In this document: positions 1-10,660 of the stretch, one piece after another
How the letters are laid out: each line of letters starts with the position of its first letter
Position numbering within the stretch: position 1 is the stretch's first letter
Source of the DNA: Phaeobacter gallaeciensis DSM 26640
Lineage (GTDB): Bacteria > Pseudomonadota > Alphaproteobacteria > Rhodobacterales > Rhodobacteraceae
Direction: 5' to 3'
Length of the DNA stretch: 64,000 nucleotides
Assembly: GCF_000511385.1 (NCBI RefSeq)
Contig: NC_023137.1
Location: forward strand, 1,371,001 to 1,435,000
Translations under genes and position numbers: made by a program
Notes under the pieces: model-generated
Databases searched by the model: none
What the model was told of the DNA's origin: nothing
Seen by the model: only the letters and a program-made list of their open reading frames with translations

Positions 1-595
1 GCACATCAACCAGCCCGCGCGGGCTGACCCCGGCGCGTTGCAGAATACCGGCAGCAGTGCGGTCGGCGGAGGCTTCTTCGGCGCGGGTATGGGCGAGAAA
101 TCCGCGCAGGGCAGAGGATTGCGTGCCAAGCGCAATACCAGCGGCGGCCTCGCCCGCGCCAGCAGCGGCGGCAAGCACGGCAAGGGCTGCGCCAAGGCCA
201 GCCGCAGAGCGGGCAGAGCGCATGTTCTGCATCCGCCGCGACAGGTGGCCATTGGTGATATGAGCCGCCTCATGGGCGATCACGGCCTGTAGCATCTCGG
301 GGCGATCTACCTTCAGGATCAGTCCGTAATGTATGAAAATCGTTTGCGAATCCACGACGAACGCGTTGAAGGATCCATCGTTGACCACCAACACCCGGAC
401 CCGTTTGGCATTCAGACCTGCGGCACGTAGCACAGGGGCTGCCAGCTCATTCAGGCCGCGTTCTATGTCGGGATCCCGCAGCAGCGAGATCGACGCAGCC
501 TGTGCCGATGAGGCCAAGGTGCTTGCGACAAAGCACAAAGCCGCAAGTGCCAGAGCCGGGATTGACGCGAGGCGGGAGAAGCGGTCAAAGGTCAT
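1..595 (-). CDS. M48 family zinc metalloprotease, N-terminal part (cut by window edge)
   Basis: The frame opens with ATG at 595 and stays open for 198 codons to the left edge, so the C-terminal part is outside the window. Residues 10-33 are a hydrophobic signal peptide ending near SAQA, so the product is exported. The zinc motif HEAAH lies at residues 108-112, and the downstream EEASAD segment near 173-178 should supply the third ligand, as is known for peptidase family M48 (BepA/YfgC-like periplasmic proteases). Members of this group act in outer-membrane protein quality control, often with C-terminal TPR repeats that cannot be checked here. The gene is divergent from the aminotransferase, whose start is only 22 bp away. 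Confidence 0.85.
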   Translation of the reverse strand, partial: MTFDRFSRLASIPALALAALCFVASTLASSAQAASISLLRDPDIERGLNELAAPVLRAAGLNAKRVRVLVVNDGSFNAFVVDSQTIFIHYGLILKVDRPEMLQAVIAHEAAHITNGHLSRRMQNMRSARSAAGLGAALAVLAAAAGAGEAAAGIALGTQSSALRGFLAHTRAEEASADRTAAGILQRAGVSPRGLVDV

Positions 596-617
596 GGCCG
601 CACCATGGGAGATCAAC

Positions 618-1766
618 ATGCGAAACTCAAGCCGGTCCAACGTCGATCCCTTCATTGTGATGGATGTGATGGACGCCGCGCGTCAGGCCGAGGAAGCTGG
701 CCGTCACATCATCCATATGGAGGTGGGCCAACCCTCAACCGGCGCGCCTGTTGCCGCGCGTGAGGCTCTGGCAGAGGCTTTGGATCACGACAGCCTGGGC
801 TACACCGTGGCGCTGGGTCTGCCTGCGCTGCGCAAGCGGATCGCGCAGTTGTATGGTGAGTGGTATAATGTCGATCTGAACCCGGAGCGGGTGGTGATTA
901 CCCCCGGTTCCTCCGGGGCGTTCCTGCTCAGCTTTACGGCGCTGTTTGACAGTGGCGACCGGGTGGGGATCGGCGCGCCGGGCTATCCGTCCTACCGGCA
1001 GATCCTGCATGCGTTGGGGCTGACGCCGGTGGATATTGAGACCTCTCTGGATCACCGCCTACAGCCGGTGCCGCAGGATTTGACCGGTCTGGATCTGGCC
1101 GGGCTGATGGTGGCCTCACCGGCCAACCCCACCGGCACTATGCTGGACAAATCTGCGATGACGGCCCTGATCGATGCGGCACAGGCGCAGGGGGCGGCCT
1201 TTATCTCTGATGAGATTTACCATGGCATCGAATATGAGGCTAAGGCAGTCACCGCACTTGAGGTGACGGATGATTGCTATGTGATCAATTCGTTTTCCAA
1301 GTATTTCTCCATGACCGGCTGGCGCGTCGGCTGGATGGTGGTGCCGGAGGATCACGTACGGGTGGTCGAGCGGATCGCCCAGAACATGTTCATCTGCGCG
1401 CCCCATGCCAGTCAGGTAGCTGCCTTGGCGGCGATGGATTGCGGCGAGGAACTGGAGGGCAATCTGGCGGTCTATGCTCGCAATCGTGCGCTGATGCTGG
1501 AGGGGCTGCCAAAGGCCGGGTTCAGCCGCATCGCGCCGCCGGATGGGGCGTTTTATGTCTATGCGGATGTCTCTGATCTGACCGAGGATAGCCGCGCCTT
1601 TGCCAAGGAAATTCTGGATGAGGCCGGGGTGGCAGTGACGCCGGGGCTGGATTTTGATCCCAAGCGGGGAGCGACCACGTTGCGGTTTTCCTACGCGCGC
1701 TCCACCGCCGATATAGAGGAAGGTCTGGCACGGCTGACCACCTTCATGGCGGCGCGGAGATGCTAG
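618..1766 (+). CDS. PLP-dependent class I/II aminotransferase
   Basis: This 382-residue protein has the fold-type I aminotransferase layout: an N-terminal substrate segment, the ASPANPTG loop, and SFSKYFSMTGWRVGW, in which Lys228 is the predicted Schiff-base lysine. The family transfers amino groups between amino acids and 2-oxoacids in the cytoplasm; the substrate cannot be read from sequence. I chose ATG 618 because GGGAG at 607-611 is a well-placed ribosome binding site. ATG 594 is also in frame and would add eight residues. The amidase gene follows on the same strand after about 160 bp, so co-transcription is possible but unproven. Confidence 0.88.
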   Translation: MRNSSRSNVDPFIVMDVMDAARQAEEAGRHIIHMEVGQPSTGAPVAAREALAEALDHDSLGYTVALGLPALRKRIAQLYGEWYNVDLNPERVVITPGSSGAFLLSFTALFDSGDRVGIGAPGYPSYRQILHALGLTPVDIETSLDHRLQPVPQDLTGLDLAGLMVASPANPTGTMLDKSAMTALIDAAQAQGAAFISDEIYHGIEYEAKAVTALEVTDDCYVINSFSKYFSMTGWRVGWMVVPEDHVRVVERIAQNMFICAPHASQVAALAAMDCGEELEGNLAVYARNRALMLEGLPKAGFSRIAPPDGAFYVYADVSDLTEDSRAFAKEILDEAGVAVTPGLDFDPKRGATTLRFSYARSTADIEEGLARLTTFMAARRC

Positions 1767-1926
1767 GTCTCTGACCCTGAACATCGGGCAGGCTGGGCCG
1801 CAGGATGAGGCTGGCCATCCGGTCCCGCAATGGCCTAGTCTGCCAGCAAAATACCTGCGCAGCCACGGCCGCGCATCCTCTTCCCGTGCTCAGGATCGGG
1901 CGAAACGGGGCGTGCAAAACAGCATA

Positions 1927-3237
1927 ATGGGCAGAGCAGTAGCCATGAGCAGAAAAACAATGGTCCTCGCGGGTTTGCTGCCGATCTTGGTGGCGGCACC
2001 GCTGGCGGCGCAGGACGCCGCTGAGGCGATCAGCGCGCCGGCACCGCAGGTGGTCTCGCAGGCAACACAGGGCTTCAGCGGCCTTGCACGGGTAGAGCCG
2101 CAGGACACTCGGGCAGAGGATCGCCGCTCCGGCACGGATATCACCCTCGGGCTTAGCCAGGGTGTGCCGTATCGGCTGTTCACGCTGGACGCGCCGCCAC
2201 GTGTGGTGCTGGATTTTCAGGAGGTCGACTGGAGCGGCTTGGCGGCTGAGGCATTGACCACTGAAGATGGCATCACAGCTGCCCAATTTGGCACCTACGT
2301 GCCGGGGTGGTCCCGTTTGGTGCTGGAACTCGCGCGCCCGATGCAGATTGAGACGGCGGCGATGGACATCGATCCGGTGACGGCGGCGGCCCAACTGTCG
2401 GTGGCCTTGCGCCAGACCTCGGCCGAGGAATTTGTCGCTACGACCGGCGCGCCGCGCGATGCCCGCTGGGATCTGCCTGCGCCCACCCCGATGATCGCGC
2501 GCGAAGCCAAGGATTCGCTGGCGCCTCTGCTGATCGTGATCGATCCGGGGCATGGCGGTATTGATCCGGGGGCGGAGGCCTTCCTTCAGGGGGGGCTGGT
2601 GCAGGAAAAGGATTTGATGCTGCAATTCGCCATTGAACTGGGGGAAATGCTGGTCCGCTCAGGGCAGTTCAATGTCCAGCTGACGCGGGATGACGACTAT
2701 TTTGTCTCGCTAGAGCGGCGGATTGCGCTGGCGCATCAGGCCAAGGCGGATCTGTTTCTGTCGCTGCATGCTGACAGCCTGTCGGAGGGGCGTGCCCATG
2801 GCACCACGGTTTATACGCTCTCTGAGGATGCCTCCGATGCGGCCTCTGCGACGCTGGTCGAGCGGCAGGAACGGGGCGATCTGCTGGCGGGGACCGATCT
2901 GAGCAAGGCGGACGACCGGGTGACGGATGTGCTCTTGGATCTGGCACGGGTAGAGACCCATCCCCGCAGTCAGGCGCTGGCGCGGGCATTGGTAGAAGGG
3001 TTGAAAAGCCAAGGCGGAGCAATGAACCGCCGACCGCTGCGCGAAGCCGGGTTTTCTGTGCTAAAATCAGCCGATATCCCATCGGCTCTGGTGGAAGTTG
3101 GTTTTCTGTCCAGCCCCCGCGATCTTGCCAATCTGATGGACCCGGACTGGCGTGAGCGCACGGCGCGGGGCATTCTGAACGGGCTGTTGTCCTGGCGCAT
3201 CGCGGATGAGGCGACCCGCCCGCTGGTGCGTCAATAA
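1927..3237 (+). CDS. amiC: N-acetylmuramoyl-L-alanine amidase (AmiC type)
   Basis: This periplasmic zinc amidase cleaves the bond between muramic acid and the stem peptide during cell separation. The N-terminus is a signal peptide ending near LAAQDA. An AMIN-like beta domain follows, then a C-terminal Amidase_3 domain that starts at LLIVIDPGHGGIDPGA. Expected zinc and catalytic residues are visible: His in PGHGG, Glu in GLVQEKDL, His in SLHAD and Glu in ALVEVGFLS. The start is uncertain: ATG 1927 is used, while GTG 1912 and ATG 1945 are in frame and none has a strong ribosome binding site. The next gene is a peptidoglycan synthase, giving a cell-wall gene pair. Confidence 0.9.
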   Translation: MGRAVAMSRKTMVLAGLLPILVAAPLAAQDAAEAISAPAPQVVSQATQGFSGLARVEPQDTRAEDRRSGTDITLGLSQGVPYRLFTLDAPPRVVLDFQEVDWSGLAAEALTTEDGITAAQFGTYVPGWSRLVLELARPMQIETAAMDIDPVTAAAQLSVALRQTSAEEFVATTGAPRDARWDLPAPTPMIAREAKDSLAPLLIVIDPGHGGIDPGAEAFLQGGLVQEKDLMLQFAIELGEMLVRSGQFNVQLTRDDDYFVSLERRIALAHQAKADLFLSLHADSLSEGRAHGTTVYTLSEDASDAASATLVERQERGDLLAGTDLSKADDRVTDVLLDLARVETHPRSQALARALVEGLKSQGGAMNRRPLREAGFSVLKSADIPSALVEVGFLSSPRDLANLMDPDWRERTARGILNGLLSWRIADEATRPLVRQ

Positions 3238-3461
3238 CCTCCGCTGGTCGGTCATTTCCACTGGTCACACCCTCTGTCGATGTCGGTCGGCTGCGTGAGA
3301 GCGGAACCAATGAGGCGGATGTGAGGTTTGGTATCCGGGGACAGCCCGTCGCGCTTTCCCCCTGTTTTCTCCGGGGCGGCGGCATCAATATGCCGTTTCC
3401 CGTTTTGACCCCACGCGCCGCTGCACCTATATAGGCGGCACTGCGCGAGAAAGGCTCTACA

Positions 3462-5963
3462 GTGGTCAGATTTATTCTATCGTTCTTTGGTTCCATCTTC
3501 AGCACCATCACGCTGGGCATCGCAATGATTGCCCTGACCATTGGTGCGGTGTTCTGGATCTATGGCCGGGATCTGCCCAGCCACGAATCCCTGGCGCAAT
3601 ATCAGCCGCCGACCATCAGCCGGATCTACTCCGGCGAGGGGCAGCTGATCGACGAATTTGCCCAGGAACGCCGGTTGTTTACCCCGTCGGAGGAAATTCC
3701 CGATCTGGTGAAGCAGGCTTTTATCTCCGCCGAGGACAAGAATTTCTACAGCCACAAGGGCTACGACATGCGCGGCATCGCCGCTGCGGCGGTTGAGGCT
3801 GTGCGCTCGCGCGGGGAAAACGTGCGCGGCGCCTCCACCATCACCCAGCAGGTGATGAAGAACTTTCTGTTGTCCGGTGACCGCAAGGCAGAGCGCAAGA
3901 TCAAGGAATTGATCCTGGCCTCCCGTCTGGAAGAGACGTTGAGCAAGGAAGACATTCTCGAACTTTACATGAACGAGATTTTCCTTGGCCAGAACTCCTA
4001 TGGTGTAACGGCGGCGGCGCAGACTTATTTCAACAAAACGCTGAGCGAATTGGCCCCGCATGAGGCCGCGACGCTGGCCTCCATGCCGAAGGCGCCGTCG
4101 GATTATCACCCCGTGCGCCAGAAGGACCGCCTGCTGGCGCGGCGCAACTATGTGCTGCGGGAGATGCGCGAAAACGGCTATATCTCCGATGCGGTTTACA
4201 AGGTTGAGGTGGATCAGCCGCTGCGCTCGGTCCAGAACGGCGATTTCGACAGCTTCCGCACCGCGCTGCCGCCCCGGGATTATTTCACCGATGAGATCCG
4301 TCGCCAGCTGTCGGAGGACTTTGGAGAAGGGGAATTCTTCACTGGCGGTTTTACCGTGCGCGCCACTATCGACGAGGAAATGCAGACAGAAGCCGCCGCT
4401 GCCCTGCGTGCCGGTCTTCAGAAATACGACCGGTCGCGCGGGAACTGGCGCGGCACCGGCGTGACCCTTGATGCAGAGGCGTTGGCTGACGAAGAGAGCT
4501 GGCGCGCGGCGCTCAGCAACGCCTCCGTACCCCGCGATATTGATCTGGGTGGTAAATGGCATCCGGCAGTGGCGCTGGAGGTTGGCGACAAGAACCTGCG
4601 TGTGGGCATCGAAGGTGTGGCCGAGATCGGATCGGTTCCACGCGCGGACATCAAATGGATGAAGGGCAGCTTCAAGGACAATATCTCCGCCGGGGATGTG
4701 GTGCTGGTCCGCGCAGTGGAGAAAGACGGCGCGCTGCAACATTGGTCGCTGCGTCAGGTGCCTGAGGTTCAGGGCGGCTTTGTCGCGATGGATGTGAACA
4801 CCGGCCGCGTTCTGGCGATGCAGGGTGGGTTCTCCTATCAGCATTCGGTGTTCAACCGCGCTACACAGGCGCAGCGACAGCCGGGCTCCAGCTTCAAGCC
4901 TTTTGTCTATGCGGCAGCGCTGGACAGCGGCTATAGCCCCGCCACAATCGTGGTGGACGCACCGATTGAGATCAACACCCCGCAGGGGCTGTGGCGCCCG
5001 AAGAACTCTTCCAATAAATTCTATGGTCCGACGCCGCTGCGCACCGGGATCGAGATGAGCCGGAACCTGATGACCATCCGTCTGGCGCAGGAAGTCGGCA
5101 TGGAAGTGGTTGCGGGCTATGCCGAGCGCTTTGGTGTCTATGACAATATGGGGGCCTTCCTGGCCAACTCATTGGGGGCGGAGGAAACCACGCTTTATAA
5201 AATGGTGGCGGCCTATGCGATGTTTGCCAATGGGGGTGAGCGGGTGCAGCCGACGCTGGTAGACCGGATTCAGGACCGCCGGGGCGAGACCATCTATCGC
5301 CATGATGATCGCGACTGTGTCGATTGTGCCTCGCCCGCATTGGCGGCGGGACAGGCGCCCCGGATCGTGGACAACCGTGAGCAGGTTATGGATCCGATCA
5401 CGGCGTATCAGCTGACGTCAATGATGCGTGGCGTGGTGGATCGCGGCACCGCCTCCAGCGTGATTAACCTGCCGGTGCCAACTGCGGGCAAAACCGGGAC
5501 CACCAACGACTCGCGCGATGTGTGGTTCGTCGGCTTTACTTCCAACATCGTGGCTGGTTGCTACATGGGCTTTGACCAGCCGCGTCCGATGGGGCGGGGG
5601 GCCTACGGCGGCACCATGTGTGGGCCAGTGTTCCAGCAGTTCATGCAGAAGGCGACAGCCAAATACGGTGGTGGTAAATTCGCCGTGCCCGAGGGCGGTC
5701 ATTTCATCAAGATCGACCGCTATACCGGCGCGCGCCTTGCCGATGCCGCCTCGGGTGGCAATGTGGTGGCAGAGTATTTCCGCGATGGCGCCGAGCCGAT
5801 CTTTGGTCTGGCGTTTGATGGTGGCTTTGCGATGGGGTCAAACCTGCCGCTGTTTGAGGAAGCCGCGCAGTCGGCGCGTCGCGTGACCACATCGGATGGC
5901 GGTACCGCTGTTCTGGGACCAAAGGCCACGTTTGGCACCATCAGTTCCGGCGGACTTTACTGA
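3462..5963 (+). CDS. mrcA: Penicillin-binding protein 1A, bifunctional transglycosylase/transpeptidase
   Basis: The 833-residue class A PBP polymerises and cross-links peptidoglycan at the inner membrane. One N-terminal membrane anchor (about residues 5-28) precedes a GT51 transglycosylase domain with SAEDKNFYSHKG carrying the catalytic Glu. The transpeptidase domain shows the three penicillin-binding motifs in order: GSSFKP (SxxK), SRN, and KTGTT. A PBP1A-type OB insertion lies between the two domains. The start is GTG 3462, supported by a purine-rich site (aaagg) 5-6 bp upstream and by the position of the anchor. Length is normal for alphaproteobacterial PBP1A. A strong terminator follows at 5994. 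Confidence 0.95.
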   Translation: MVRFILSFFGSIFSTITLGIAMIALTIGAVFWIYGRDLPSHESLAQYQPPTISRIYSGEGQLIDEFAQERRLFTPSEEIPDLVKQAFISAEDKNFYSHKGYDMRGIAAAAVEAVRSRGENVRGASTITQQVMKNFLLSGDRKAERKIKELILASRLEETLSKEDILELYMNEIFLGQNSYGVTAAAQTYFNKTLSELAPHEAATLASMPKAPSDYHPVRQKDRLLARRNYVLREMRENGYISDAVYKVEVDQPLRSVQNGDFDSFRTALPPRDYFTDEIRRQLSEDFGEGEFFTGGFTVRATIDEEMQTEAAAALRAGLQKYDRSRGNWRGTGVTLDAEALADEESWRAALSNASVPRDIDLGGKWHPAVALEVGDKNLRVGIEGVAEIGSVPRADIKWMKGSFKDNISAGDVVLVRAVEKDGALQHWSLRQVPEVQGGFVAMDVNTGRVLAMQGGFSYQHSVFNRATQAQRQPGSSFKPFVYAAALDSGYSPATIVVDAPIEINTPQGLWRPKNSSNKFYGPTPLRTGIEMSRNLMTIRLAQEVGMEVVAGYAERFGVYDNMGAFLANSLGAEETTLYKMVAAYAMFANGGERVQPTLVDRIQDRRGETIYRHDDRDCVDCASPALAAGQAPRIVDNREQVMDPITAYQLTSMMRGVVDRGTASSVINLPVPTAGKTGTTNDSRDVWFVGFTSNIVAGCYMGFDQPRPMGRGAYGGTMCGPVFQQFMQKATAKYGGGKFAVPEGGHFIKIDRYTGARLADAASGGNVVAEYFRDGAEPIFGLAFDGGFAMGSNLPLFEEAAQSARRVTTSDGGTAVLGPKATFGTISSGGLY

Positions 5964-5993
5964 CGCCTGCTGAGGTGAGCGGACTTATCTGAG

Positions 5994-6028
5994 GGGCGGG
6001 GCGTGGATATCACGACCCCGCCCGTTTT
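5994..6028 (+). terminator. Rho-independent terminator after mrcA
   Basis: GGGCGGGG at 5994-6001 pairs with CCCCGCCC at 6016-6023. The stem is extended by CGTG/CACG and followed by GTTTTA. It separates mrcA from prfB. Confidence 0.75.
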
Positions 6029-6141
6029 ACGCTGTGCGGTGACGGGCTGCGCCAATCGCCCCACTGCCTGCTGCCCCGACTTGCCCGTAGGGCGCGGGTG
6101 GTTTATCACGCAGGCCTGATACGTGATTTCAAGGGATTGCC

Positions 6142-7266
6142 ATGCGCGCCGAAACTCAGAACATCGTGGCCGATATCGAAAAGTCGCTGGAGCTTTTGGC
6201 GCAGCGTCTGGATTGGGAAACCGCCGAGTTCCGCCTGGAAGAGTTCAACGCCCGCGTTGAGGATCCCAACCTGTGGGATGACGCCGATGCGGCGCAGGCC
6301 CTGATGCGCGACCGCCAGATGCTGGTGGACGCCATCGACACCTATAAGTCGATCAAACAGGATCTCAGCGACAATATGGAGCTGATTGAACTGGGTGAGA
6401 TGGAGGAGGATGACGAGGTCATCGCCGACGCCGAAGCAGCCCTTAAAGCGTTGAAGGAAAAAGCCGCCGAGAAGGAGCTGGAAGCGCTTCTGGATGGTGA
6501 GGCCGACAGCAACGACACCTTCCTGGAAATCAATGCAGGGGCAGGCGGCACGGAAAGCTGCGACTGGGCCTCGATGCTGGCGCGGATGTATGTCCGCTGG
6601 GCCGAAAAGAAAGGCTATAAGGTCGAACTGCAGTCCGAAAGCGCGGGCGAAGAGGCGGGGATCAAATCCGCAGCCTATAAGATTTCTGGCCACAACGCCT
6701 ATGGCTGGCTGAAGTCCGAAAGTGGGGTCCATCGTCTGGTGCGGATTTCGCCCTATGACTCGGCGGCGAAGCGCCATACCTCGTTCAGCTCGGTCTGGGT
6801 GTACCCGGTGGTGGATGACAATATCGAGATTGAGGTGAACCCCTCAGATATCCGGATCGATACCTATCGTTCGTCGGGCGCGGGCGGCCAGCACGTCAAC
6901 ACCACCGACTCGGCCGTGCGGATCACCCATGAACCCACCGGGATTGTGGTGACCTCCTCCGAGAAGTCGCAGCACCAGAACCGTGACATCGCCATGAAGG
7001 CGCTGAAATCGCGGCTGTATCAGCTGGAGCTGGACCGTCGGAATGCGGATATCAACGCCGCTCATGAGGCGAAAGGCGATGCCGGTTGGGGGAACCAGAT
7101 CCGCTCCTATGTGTTGCAGCCCTATCAGATGGTGAAAGACCTGCGCACCAGCCACGAGACCTCGGATACCAAAGGTGTGCTTGATGGTGATCTCGATGGC
7201 TTCATGGCAGCCACACTGGCGCTGAATGTGGCGGGCAAGAGCCGCTCGGAGGCGCAGGGGGACTGA
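6142..7266 (+). CDS. prfB: Peptide chain release factor 2
   Basis: RF2 recognises UAA and UGA stop codons and triggers peptide release on the ribosome. The 374-residue protein has the PCRF helical domain, then the conserved [19 protein letters not shown] region whose GGQ (about residues 248-250) reaches the peptidyl-transferase centre. The stop-codon reading tripeptide, SPF in E. coli RF2, reads SPY here ([15 protein letters not shown]). The frame is continuous from ATG 6142, so there is no programmed +1 frameshift near codon 25 as in E. coli; no in-frame UGA is seen there. A terminator follows at 7327. Confidence 0.95.
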   Translation: MRAETQNIVADIEKSLELLAQRLDWETAEFRLEEFNARVEDPNLWDDADAAQALMRDRQMLVDAIDTYKSIKQDLSDNMELIELGEMEEDDEVIADAEAALKALKEKAAEKELEALLDGEADSNDTFLEINAGAGGTESCDWASMLARMYVRWAEKKGYKVELQSESAGEEAGIKSAAYKISGHNAYGWLKSESGVHRLVRISPYDSAAKRHTSFSSVWVYPVVDDNIEIEVNPSDIRIDTYRSSGAGGQHVNTTDSAVRITHEPTGIVVTSSEKSQHQNRDIAMKALKSRLYQLELDRRNADINAAHEAKGDAGWGNQIRSYVLQPYQMVKDLRTSHETSDTKGVLDGDLDGFMAATLALNVAGKSRSEAQGD

Positions 7267-7326
7267 TCGCAGGATCGGGCTGTTCCGGATTCGCGAGCGT
7301 CAGACCAACTGGTTGAATTCAGCGAA

Positions 7327-7358
7327 ACCCGTTTGCTCCGGCAAGCGGGTTTTCTTTG
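7327..7358 (+). terminator. Rho-independent terminator after prfB
   Basis: A 10-bp stem (7327-7336 with 7341-7350, one G-U pair) has the loop TCCG and is followed by a T-rich run. Confidence 0.8.
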
Positions 7359-7409
7359 TGTTTTGGCCCGGCTAGGCTGCTGGTAACGGCCACCTAGGAG
7401 CGCCTTTTG

Positions 7410-8831
7410 ATGAATGAGACCACACCCAGCGCCCGCGAGACTCTGCAGAACCTCTCTGCCGGTCGGCGTACCGCTGTTGCGCTGATGACTGAGACGCTGG
7501 CGCGCATCGATGCGCTAAATCCCGGCGTCAACGCAATCGTCGCGCTGCGGGACCGCGAGGTGCTGCTGGCGGAGGCTGCGGCGGCAGACAGGTCGGCGAC
7601 GCGGGGACCGCTGCATGGGCTGCCCATGGCGATCAAGGATTTGGCCAATGTCAAAGGCATACCTGCGACGCAAGGCTCGCCTTTGCTGGAGGATTTTGTG
7701 CCGCAGCAGGATGACTTGATGGTGGCGCGGCTGCGGGCAGCAGGCGCTTTGATCATCGGCAAGACCAATACTCCAGAATTCGGCCTTGGCTCGCATACCT
7801 ACAACCCGGTCTACGGCGCCACGGCGAACCCCTATGACCGCAGCCGCAGTTGCGGCGGGTCATCCGGTGGCGCAGCGGCGGCGCTGGCGACAGGGATGGT
7901 GGCGCTGGCCGATGGCTCCGACATGATGGGATCTCTGCGCAATCCGGCGGGGTGGTGCAATGTCTACGGCTTCCGACCGAGTTGGGGGCGGGTGCCGGGA
8001 GAGCCGCGGGGCGATCTGTTTCTGCATCCGCTCTCGACCAACGGTCCGATGGCGCGGAACCCTGAGGATCTGGCGTTGCTGCTGGATGTGATGTCAGGGC
8101 CGGATCCACGCCAGCCGCTCGCGGCCACAGCCGGGGCTGAGCTCCTTGTCTTGCCCTTACCAGAGGTGCGGCCGATGAGGATTGGCTGGCTGGCAGATTG
8201 GGGCGGGGCCTATCCGATGGAACCGGGCATTCTGGAGACCTGCGAGACGGCGCTGGAGGTTCTGCGCACTCTGGGTCATCAGGTGGAGACGCTGGCAGCA
8301 CCCTTCGCTGCAGAGCGGATCTGGCAAAGCTGGAGCACGCTGCGCTCTTTCGCAGTGGCTTCGGGGCTCCGGGTTTTTGCCGGGCAGATGCCGCAGTTGA
8401 AAGAGAGTGCCCAATGGGAGCTTCAGCGTGGGCTGGCCCTGAGTGGACAGGAGATCCAAGCGGCGTCGGACCTGCGTTCAGACTGGCAGCGGGTTGCGGC
8501 GCGCCTGTTCTCGCAATACGACGCGCTGGTCTTGCCGACTGCGCAATGCTGGCCCTTCGACATTGCGCTCGATTACCCAAAGATGATTGGGGAGACCGCA
8601 CTCGACAGTTACCATCGTTGGATGGAGGTGGTGACCCCCGTTAGCCTGATCGGTGTGCCCTGTCTGGCTGCCCCTGCTGGGTTTGGCCCGGCTGGTCTGC
8701 CGATGGGGGTTCAAATCTTTGCAGCACACGGGCGGGACCAGGATTTGCTGGCCTTGGGACAGCAGTATCACAGCGCAACCCATTGGCCAGACCGTCGCCC
8801 ACCGCAAACGCCATTCACAACCGCCCGCTGA
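7410..8831 (+). CDS. Amidase signature family hydrolase
   Basis: The 473-residue cytoplasmic enzyme belongs to the amidase signature family, which uses a Ser-cisSer-Lys triad to hydrolyse amides. The lysine lies in [13 protein letters not shown], the glycine/serine-rich loop is [16 protein letters not shown], and the nucleophile serine lies in [11 protein letters not shown]. The substrate is unknown; GatA is unlikely because no gatC or gatB neighbours are present. ATG 7410 has AGGAG at 7396-7400, which decides the start over an upstream TTG. A DUF2189 gene follows 23 bp downstream, so the two are probably co-transcribed. Confidence 0.9.
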   Translation: MNETTPSARETLQNLSAGRRTAVALMTETLARIDALNPGVNAIVALRDREVLLAEAAAADRSATRGPLHGLPMAIKDLANVKGIPATQGSPLLEDFVPQQDDLMVARLRAAGALIIGKTNTPEFGLGSHTYNPVYGATANPYDRSRSCGGSSGGAAAALATGMVALADGSDMMGSLRNPAGWCNVYGFRPSWGRVPGEPRGDLFLHPLSTNGPMARNPEDLALLLDVMSGPDPRQPLAATAGAELLVLPLPEVRPMRIGWLADWGGAYPMEPGILETCETALEVLRTLGHQVETLAAPFAAERIWQSWSTLRSFAVASGLRVFAGQMPQLKESAQWELQRGLALSGQEIQAASDLRSDWQRVAARLFSQYDALVLPTAQCWPFDIALDYPKMIGETALDSYHRWMEVVTPVSLIGVPCLAAPAGFGPAGLPMGVQIFAAHGRDQDLLALGQQYHSATHWPDRRPPQTPFTTAR

Positions 8832-8854
8832 ACAGCTGCGTCAGGAGATCTCGC

Positions 8855-9625
8855 ATGGAAGAAAAAGCCTTTGGAGTGCCCGATTTGCAGCCGATGACGC
8901 TGGCAACGCTGGGGCAGGCGTTACGGCATGGCTGGGGTGACTTTCGTGCCAAACCGGGCTTCGGGCTGTTTTTTGCCAGCGTTTACGTACTGGCTGGGTG
9001 GATCATGGCCTGGATCACCGTGGCGACCGGCACCACCTTCTGGTTGGTGCTGGCGGCGATCGGGTTTCCGCTGATTGGACCCTTCGCTGCAGTCGGCCTC
9101 TATGAGGTGTCACATCGTCTGGAGCAGGGGGAGGCGCTGGGATTCGGGGCCATATTGGGGGTGGTCTGGCAGCAAAGCCGCCGCCAGCTGCCGTCGATCT
9201 GCGCCATTATCATCATTGTGTTTCTGTTCTGGTTCTTCCTTGGCCACATGATTTTTGCCCTGTTTCTGGGGCATTCCACGATGACCAATATCTCCAGCTC
9301 GCCCGAGGTCTTCCTGACCGCAAATGGAATGACAATGCTGGCTGTTGGCAGCGCTGTTGGTGCGATTTTTGCACTGCTCCTCTATATGATCACGGTGCTG
9401 TCGCTTCCGCTTTTGCTGGATCGGGAGGTGGATTTTGTCACCGCCATGATCACCAGTTTTTCCTATGTGCAGAGCAATTTTGTGCTGATGATCCTCTGGG
9501 CGGCTGGCATCGCTGCGGCGACATTTGTGGCGATGATCCCGGGGTTTCTGGGGCTGCTGCTGGTGCTCCCGCTGCTGGGCCACGCCAGTTGGCATGTCTA
9601 CCGACTGATCGCGGCGCGGACCTGA
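8855..9625 (+). CDS. DUF2189 family integral membrane protein
   Basis: The 256-residue protein has about six hydrophobic segments, starting with [19 protein letters not shown], then an amphipathic loop ([13 protein letters not shown]) typical of DUF2189. It also has two long helices containing [14 protein letters not shown] and LLLVLPLLG. The function of the family is not established. ATG 8855 follows a clear AGGAG site. The gene lies 23 bp after the amidase. The C-terminus ends a few bases before the convergent HTH regulator gene. Confidence 0.85.
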   Translation: MEEKAFGVPDLQPMTLATLGQALRHGWGDFRAKPGFGLFFASVYVLAGWIMAWITVATGTTFWLVLAAIGFPLIGPFAAVGLYEVSHRLEQGEALGFGAILGVVWQQSRRQLPSICAIIIIVFLFWFFLGHMIFALFLGHSTMTNISSSPEVFLTANGMTMLAVGSAVGAIFALLLYMITVLSLPLLLDREVDFVTAMITSFSYVQSNFVLMILWAAGIAAATFVAMIPGFLGLLLVLPLLGHASWHVYRLIAART

Positions 9626-9643
9626 AGAGCGGCGCCGCGGCTC

Positions 9644-10441
9644 CTATCTGAACCGGGTGCCGACACCCAGCAGCCGTTGCTGGAACGGGCTGAGGTCATG
9701 TTGTTCGACAAATCCTGCCCGTCGACTCGCGCTTAGGATGGAGCTGTGGTTTTGGCCCAGATGTTCATAGACCATACGTGTGACGCGGTCGGCGGTCTCG
9801 CTTTCGCGACAGGTGCGTGCGACGTAGCCAGCCCAGACATTGGCTTCCATGGCAGGTACATTGGCCAGATAGTTGAAGGACGAGGTGCGCCCGCCGCGCC
9901 GCGCGAGTGTAAAGGCGACCCCATCGTCGCAAACCGATGCGCAGCCGCGAAACTCGCGGGATTTTGCATCAGTCGGCAGCCCTTGGTAGCGCATGGCGGA
10001 TTTTGCCTCATAGCCACGGACATAGGTGATACCTTCGCGGCGAAAGACCCGCACCAGCCCCAGAATATAGCGGTCCGTCCGCACGAAGCTGCGGCGCAGA
10101 AACTGGTAGAGACCGGATGGGAAAAACGCTTCGGTCATATTGGTGACGCTGGGGCCCAGAAATTCGTTCAGAAATGGTCCCTGCAGGATCTGCCCGTTAC
10201 AGGAGAGCTGCGCGACCGGGTCCAGCAGGATGCGGGCATCCACATCAAAGAAATTGCAGATCCTGTCTAAGACGTCGGGCCGTGGAAAACTTTCTCCGGT
10301 CAGATATCGGTTGAACTGGGTCCGGTTGATGCCCAGACGGCGTGATAGCTCCGATATGGACGGGTAATCCCTAGCCAGTTGCCGCAGGTTGGCGCCGAAC
10401 ATACTGCGAAGTTCGGCAGGGGAACGATCGGGCTGGCTCAC
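9644..10441 (-). CDS. HTH (XRE-type) transcriptional regulator
   Basis: The 265-residue protein starts with a Cro/C1-type helix-turn-helix: ISELSRRLGINRTQFNRYLTGESFPRPDVLDRICNFF. A roughly 190-residue C-terminal domain of unrecognised fold follows and may bind a ligand. GTG 10441 is chosen because GAGGAG lies 6 bp upstream; longer in-frame starts up to 10573 lack a ribosome binding site and would add an unlikely N-terminus. The gene stands alone, convergent with the DUF2189 gene. Its target cannot be inferred. Confidence 0.78.
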   Translation of the reverse strand: MSQPDRSPAELRSMFGANLRQLARDYPSISELSRRLGINRTQFNRYLTGESFPRPDVLDRICNFFDVDARILLDPVAQLSCNGQILQGPFLNEFLGPSVTNMTEAFFPSGLYQFLRRSFVRTDRYILGLVRVFRREGITYVRGYEAKSAMRYQGLPTDAKSREFRGCASVCDDGVAFTLARRGGRTSSFNYLANVPAMEANVWAGYVARTCRESETADRVTRMVYEHLGQNHSSILSASRRAGFVEQHDLSPFQQRLLGVGTRFR

Positions 10442-10660
10442 GAAGGTCTCCTCTATGTCAGCAATTTGGCTTAATACCAGATCTTGCGGTTGTCCTAGTG
10501 TGAGCATATCACAGTTGTAGATAATAGTCGCGAAGTTGACGCTATATAGCATCAATTCTGCAAAAAACGACACAAATTGGTACAGATGTTTTCTGATGTT
10601 TTCGGTGTTCCTCCTACATGATTTATCTCAAAATGGGTCGGGGCCAATGTGAGGTATGAT

